A stretch of 15,912 nt of DNA. It comes from an uncultured Anaerococcus sp. Lineage in GTDB: Bacteria; Bacillota; Clostridia; Tissierellales; Peptoniphilaceae. The stretch spans positions 1 to 15,912 of the forward strand of contig NZ_CALGYW010000114.1 in the NCBI RefSeq assembly GCF_937934665.1, in the 5' to 3' direction. Under the pieces are notes generated by a model that did not search any database, was not told the DNA's origin, and saw only the letters and a program-made list of their open reading frames with translations. The position numbers and the translations under genes are program-made. Shown here piece by piece: positions 12,748-15,912 of this stretch; the first letter of the stretch is position 1; every line of letters begins with the position of its first letter.

Positions 12748-12970
12748 GGGTATTTCTTCGTTCATCCTGGTCCTTAAGCTATGGGGTCCCTCGTCAGTCG
12801 CTAGGCTCCTTCGCTCTGCCTCTGCATCAGTCCTAACATACATTTTCTATCGAAAATGTGCTTAGGGCGTAAGGGACGGCGCAGAGTGCCCAACTCCCAC
12901 AGCGCCGTCCCGACAAAGGCCATAGGCCGCCGAGGGACACTATAAAGTAAGGACCAGAATATTCGAAGGG
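12746..12970. repeat. Palindromic multi-hairpin element, copy B
   Basis: It begins at the GIY-YIG stop codon. Flanks and core match copy A: CTGGTCCTTA (12767-12776) and TAAGGACCAG (12948-12957) are exact inverted repeats. ATGGGGTCCCTCG (12781-12793) faces CGAGGGACACTAT (12931-12943), and GGGACGGCGC (12873-12882) faces GCGCCGTCCC (12902-12911). Copy B differs in its first inner arm, which is about 55 bp longer and holds its own hairpin, ACATTTTC-TATC-GAAAATGT (12839-12858). Conserved outer and right-hand parts with a variable inner arm suggest selection on structure. Confidence 0.8.
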
Positions 12971-12996
12971 TCCCAACTTCTTAACAAAACCCAAAC

Positions 12997-13043
12997 AAAA
13001 ACCCCAACCTACTCGTTTTTCCGAGTTTGGCTGGGGTTTTTTT
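12997..13043. terminator. Bidirectional intrinsic terminator
   Basis: CCCCAACC-T-ACTCG (13002-13015) pairs with CGAGT-TTGG-CTGGGG around TTTTTC. A T7 run follows on the plus strand for the rlmH/GIY-YIG side. An A-rich stretch on the left provides T's for the leftward phosphofructokinase operon. The phosphofructokinase stop codon (13042-13044) lies at the end of the T-run. Confidence 0.85.
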
Positions 13044-14268
13044 AAATATCTTTAGTAAAATCTTCTATTCTTACAAAAACAGGCATGCCGTCTTGGTAGA
13101 CTTGTTTTACTTCTCCTTTTATTAGGGGAAGGGTATAGGCTTTGATTTTCTCCTCTAGAGTTTTCTTATCTTTTAGCCATTCTTGAGGGATTTTCATTTC
13201 CTTGTTGGCTATTTCATCTGGGTTTACTTCTGTATAATAAACCTCATAGTCTTCGCTATCTTTTCTCCTTAAAACCGGAACAAGGTTAGTTCTTGTAGTT
13301 CCTAGCTCTACTGCTCTATAGCCTAGGTGGTAGGCTTCCTTAGAATCAGTTTCTGATATTAGATTATTTGACCTTTGGACAATATTTAGTTCTACTGCCC
13401 TAGACTTGATATCTAGCCTACCTCTTACAAGGTCAGCAAGTCTTTCTCCCACACCTGATACTACTGGGTGGTTAAAGCCATCTTTTGTATTGGCAAAAAC
13501 TTCCTCAGATAAGAGGCCATCAGTATCTCTAAATCCTTCTGCTATAGCGACTAGGAGGTTTTTTTCCTTTTTTAATTCTTCCCTTATATCATCTAGAAGC
13601 TTATCTATTGACATCTCATCTTCTGGTATATACAAAAGATTTACCAAGTCTTTATGGTAGTTATGATTAGCAACTAGACTTGATGCAGCAAGCCAGCCTG
13701 CGTGACGACCCATGATTTCAACAAAGGTTACACTTTCAAGATCATAGATATCCACATCACATCTTAAACTTCTAAGGGTTGATGCTATATATTTGGCAGC
13801 TGAGCCAAAGCCTGGAGAATGGTCCATTCCCTCAAGGTCATTATCAATTGTCTTTGGACATCCAACTACATTTATTCCTTCAATATTTTTATAGGCTATG
13901 TAAGAATTTAACTTCTTAACTGTATCCATAGAGTCATTTCCGCCTATATAGACAAAAAGACCTATGTCATTTTTCTTTAAAACTTCAAAAATTTTCTCAT
14001 AAACAGGGCTATCAAGGTCACCATCAAGCTTAAACCTACAAGATCCAAGGATAGAAGCAGGTCTTGCCTTAAGCTTCTTTGTCATATTTACCTTACTAAA
14101 GGTCTCAGTATCTACAAGCTTGATATTTTCATTAATGATACCCTCGATACCATTCATAGATACAAATATTTTCTCAAAATCATTATCAATACCACTATCA
14201 ATAACCCCCGCCAAAGATGAATTAATAACAGAAGTTGGTCCGCCCGACTGGGCCACAATTAGATTCAT
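13042..14268 (-). CDS. pfp: 6-phosphofructokinase, probably pyrophosphate-dependent
   Basis: This 408-residue PFK-family enzyme phosphorylates fructose 6-phosphate to fructose 1,6-bisphosphate. N-terminal QSGGPTSVINSSLAG (residues 7-21) is the phosphate-donor loop. GGNDS (109-113) carries Asp where ATP-dependent enzymes have the Gly of GGDGS. PKTIDND (138-144) has Lys where ATP-PFKs have Gly (PGTIDND). Both changes are accepted signatures of PPi-dependent PFK. MGRHAGW follows near residue 190. The length exceeds the ~320 residues of ATP-PFKs and fits the PPi-type clade. Its start overlaps the HAD gene by 4 nt (ATGA) in an operon with a PTS EIIA gene. The donor assignment rests on these residues alone. 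Confidence 0.9.
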   Translation of the reverse strand: MNLIVAQSGGPTSVINSSLAGVIDSGIDNDFEKIFVSMNGIEGIINENIKLVDTETFSKVNMTKKLKARPASILGSCRFKLDGDLDSPVYEKIFEVLKKNDIGLFVYIGGNDSMDTVKKLNSYIAYKNIEGINVVGCPKTIDNDLEGMDHSPGFGSAAKYIASTLRSLRCDVDIYDLESVTFVEIMGRHAGWLAASSLVANHNYHKDLVNLLYIPEDEMSIDKLLDDIREELKKEKNLLVAIAEGFRDTDGLLSEEVFANTKDGFNHPVVSGVGERLADLVRGRLDIKSRAVELNIVQRSNNLISETDSKEAYHLGYRAVELGTTRTNLVPVLRRKDSEDYEVYYTEVNPDEIANKEMKIPQEWLKDKKTLEEKIKAYTLPLIKGEVKQVYQDGMPVFVRIEDFTKDI

Positions 14269-15083
14269 TTATTCTCCTTCTTAAGTACAAAATTTTCTAG
14301 ATAATAAGCTATGCCGTCTTCATTGTTGGACTTAGTCACAAAATTAGAAGCCTCTTTGATAGGATCTACAGCATTTTCCATAGCAACACCTGTACCCGCT
14401 ACTTCAAACATAGACATATCGTTCATCTCATCGCCAAAAACAATAGAATCTTTTCTATCTATACCAAAAATCTTACAAGCTTCTAGGACTGCATTACCCT
14501 TGGATAAGCCCTTAGGCATCACTTCATAATAAAACCTAGAAGATTTAACCTGCTCTGTCTTATCCCCAAATTTTTCCAAAAGCTTCTTAGCTGGATTGTC
14601 AATCTTATCAGGATCTTGGGCAAAAAGAAGCTTGATTGGTGCAAAATCTAAACTATTCCTAAGGTCCTCTATAACCTTAATCTCCATGTCAACAATTTTT
14701 GACTCCCTTATTACATAAGCGTTATTCTTCCTATCTGTAAGGATATCTTTGCCATCAAAAATCATAAGCTCTAGATCAAGGTCTTTTGAAAAATCAAGGA
14801 TATCCTTAGCCAAATCAAGGTCCATAGGGTGGCTAGCAAGAGATTTTTTGGCCTTATAATCATAAAGCTCACCACCATTAAAAGCAGAAATAAGGCCTCC
14901 TAGCCTATCAAATTCCAAACCTTCTGCCTGCTTTCTTATACCATAGGTAGCCCTACCTGAGGCTATCATAACCTTGTGACCTTCTTTGATAGCAGAAATT
15001 AGAGCCTTTTTAGTTCTTGGAGTGATTTCCTTTTTGTTATTAACAAGCGTGCCATCAACATCAACTGCAATTAATTTCTTCAT
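14265..15083 (-). CDS. Cof-type HAD-superfamily sugar/metabolite phosphatase
   Basis: This 272-residue HAD-IIB hydrolase has motif I DVDGT at residues 8-12 (nucleophile D8, acid D10). Motif II is MIASGR near residue 40, the Lys of motif III is near 195 (KGNAVLEACKIFGIDR), and motif IV is GDEMNDMSMF near 217. The substrate is probably a sugar phosphate or similar metabolite. Its place between a glucose-type EIIA gene (11 nt gap) and PPi-PFK (4-nt overlap) suggests control of sugar-phosphate levels during PTS-driven uptake; that is inference from context. It resembles the HAD at 2871-3686 only at the family level. The RBS AGGA is weak, so translation may depend on coupling with the upstream gene. 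Confidence 0.87.
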   Translation of the reverse strand: MKKLIAVDVDGTLVNNKKEITPRTKKALISAIKEGHKVMIASGRATYGIRKQAEGLEFDRLGGLISAFNGGELYDYKAKKSLASHPMDLDLAKDILDFSKDLDLELMIFDGKDILTDRKNNAYVIRESKIVDMEIKVIEDLRNSLDFAPIKLLFAQDPDKIDNPAKKLLEKFGDKTEQVKSSRFYYEVMPKGLSKGNAVLEACKIFGIDRKDSIVFGDEMNDMSMFEVAGTGVAMENAVDPIKEASNFVTKSNNEDGIAYYLENFVLKKENK

Positions 15084-15094
15084 AAAAATCCTAA

Positions 15095-15562
15095 CTAATT
15101 ATTTAAAATCCTAAAAATTTCTTCACCAGACTTAACAGACCCATCTGCAATTATATCAACCTTTTTTATAGCAGGATTGGTGATAAGAATAGGAGATTGG
15201 GTACTTTTGCCAGCTTCTTTCATTTTTATAGGATCAAACTCAAGCAAAAGATCACCCGGCTTAACCTCATCTCCTACCTTTTTAAAAGACTTAAACCCAT
15301 CTCCATTCATCTCAACGGTATCAATACCAATATGTATCAGAATCTGATAACCGGAAGCATTTTTTATAGCAATCCCATGGTTGCCATTGGTCACAATAGT
15401 AACCTTGCCAGCGCAAGGAGCATAAACCTTGGAATCAGTAGGCAAACACAAAACCCCCGCTCCAACAATTCCTTGGGAAAAAATTGGATCTATACACTCA
15501 GTAAGGTCTACAATTTCTCCCGTAATGGGTGCAAAAAATAACGTATCATCAAAATCTACCAT
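15095..15562 (-). CDS. crr: PTS glucose-type EIIA protein (Crr-like)
   Basis: This single-domain EIIA-Glc protein (155 residues) accepts phosphate from HPr and passes it to a sugar-specific EIIB. The phosphorylated His is H77 in ILIHIGIDTVEMNGDGF, and the second active-site His is H62 in NHGIAIKN. The APITGEIVDL start and the VYAPCAGKV segment are typical. I place the start at the ATG at 15560-15562, with AAAGAGGA four nt upstream. An in-frame ATG at 15610 would add 16 residues encoded by the leader hairpin and is unlikely. No EIIBC gene lies beside it, so it must serve a permease encoded elsewhere. It heads the crr-HAD-pfp operon. Confidence 0.9.
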   Translation of the reverse strand: MVDFDDTLFFAPITGEIVDLTECIDPIFSQGIVGAGVLCLPTDSKVYAPCAGKVTIVTNGNHGIAIKNASGYQILIHIGIDTVEMNGDGFKSFKKVGDEVKPGDLLLEFDPIKMKEAGKSTQSPILITNPAIKKVDIIADGSVKSGEEIFRILNN

Positions 15563-15590
15563 ATAATCCTCTTTCTTAAAATAAAAAACA

Positions 15591-15662
15591 TAAAAAGGGC
15601 AAAAGCCCAAAAAAATCTACCGAAATGGTTTGAAAAACCAAACCTCTATAGATACTATACCA
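15591..15662 (-). promoter_or_regulatory. Promoter and structured leader of crr operon
   Basis: On the minus strand TGGTATAGT (15654-15662) is an extended -10. The ~84-nt leader then carries hairpin GGTTTG-GTTTTT-CAAACC (15627-15644), starting right after the predicted start. A second hairpin, GGGC-TTTT-GCCC followed by TTTTT (15592-15608), resembles a short terminator before the RBS. The layout recalls PTS operons controlled by antitermination. I do not recognise a RAT (LicT/GlcT) sequence, and the second stem is only 4 bp. Confidence 0.45.
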
Positions 15663-15747
15663 CAAAAGAAAACTTACTTCTTTGTAGGAAAGCGTTGGAT
15701 TTTAAAGAAAATAAAAATTTTTAATACAATTTGATAATTTATACACT

Positions 15748-15763
15748 ATAAAGCTAGCTTTAT
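15748..15763. promoter_or_regulatory. 16-bp perfect palindrome
   Basis: ATAAAGCTAGCTTTAT is its own reverse complement. It lies about 90 bp upstream of the predicted crr promoter. It could be a regulator site for crr or for a gene to the right; nothing identifies the protein. Confidence 0.3.
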
Positions 15764-15889
15764 GTCTCTTAAATAAAGTTTTTCCTGCTATTATAAATGT
15801 GATTTTAAGCTCTGAGATATAGTTTGACCTACTATTCCACCAAACGTATAACAAAAGCCTAATTTGAGTTGATCTAAGAGGTTTCTCCA

Positions 15890-15912
15890 GTCTCCACTAG
15901 CCGACAGGCTTG
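15890..15912. repeat. Partial second copy of left-edge repeat motif
   Basis: GTCTCCAC-T-AGCCGAC-A-GGCT differs from 295-315 at two positions. Both copies form the same AGCC/GGCT hairpin with a GACW loop. The copy is cut by the window end. Confidence 0.5.

Larger units (their letters stand above)
15563..15912. other. Intergenic region right of crr operon
   Basis: There is no gene here. Apart from the crr leader, it is A/T-rich DNA with a 16-bp perfect palindrome at 15748-15763. At the extreme right lies a 21-bp segment (15890-15910) that matches 295-315 at 19 positions. Another repeat or structured RNA probably begins here and runs out of the window. Confidence 0.5.

Noticed and set aside
15595..15610. 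Upstream ATG giving a 16-residue N-terminal extension of the EIIA protein.
   Set aside because: The extension lies in the leader hairpin with no RBS. The ATG at 15560-15562 has a good RBS and gives a normal EIIA length.
1..15912. tRNA and rRNA genes.
   Set aside because: No CCA-ended cloverleaf with TTCGA-type arms and no rRNA-like sequence was seen on either strand by eye. The cloverleaf-like folds at 12291-12400 and 12781-12943 lack tRNA consensus bases.

Overview
The window looks like a chromosomal segment of a low-GC Gram-positive anaerobe. The genes are A+T-rich, have strong AGGAGG-like ribosome binding sites and SigA-type promoters, and are packed into short operons with 1-8 nt overlaps. 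The gene set (UppP, WalJ, short malic enzyme, pyrophosphate-type phosphofructokinase, a PTS EIIA domain, YtqB/MnmM, RlmH) fits Bacillota. A Peptoniphilaceae/Anaerococcus-like genome is my best guess, but that is inference from style and content, not from a search.

Layout. Positions 1-414 hold no convincing gene but do hold GC-rich, strongly self-complementary DNA. A leftward operon (about 3752 to 415) encodes a HAD phosphatase, WalJ-like metallo-beta-lactamase-fold nuclease, a TtcA-family PP-loop protein and UppP. Positions 3696-4418 form a gene-free repeat zone: a promoter, a ~51-bp tandem repeat array, and a hairpin repeat between two similar terminator-like hairpins. Further leftward come malic enzyme (4419-5573) and a GntR regulator/membrane protein pair (5729-7193). 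An LDH/HicDH-like dehydrogenase (7387-8307) runs rightward.

Positions 8359-11254 form the most interpretable regulatory locus. A leftward XRE regulator, ImmA/IrrE-like Zn peptidase and MnmM methyltransferase are divergent from a Y-family polymerase gene. The shared 165-bp intergenic region contains a consensus promoter (TTGACA-N17-TATAAT) whose spacer is filled by a 17-bp palindrome, and a second copy lies just downstream. This resembles a LexA-independent, peptidase-controlled DNA-damage switch. A lone ATP-cone protein and RlmH follow.

Positions 12219-12975 contain a small GIY-YIG nuclease gene followed by a ~215-bp palindromic, multi-hairpin element. A second copy of that element lies upstream of the gene. 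That upstream copy is itself preceded by a decayed remnant of the GIY-YIG 3' end, starting at the rlmH stop codon. The whole looks like a duplicating or mobile nuclease-plus-palindrome unit and is my main candidate for something undescribed.

The right end carries a leftward sugar operon: a glucose-type PTS EIIA protein, a Cof-type HAD phosphatase and PPi-type phosphofructokinase, with a structured leader. The last bases of the window repeat a 21-bp motif from the left-edge structured region.
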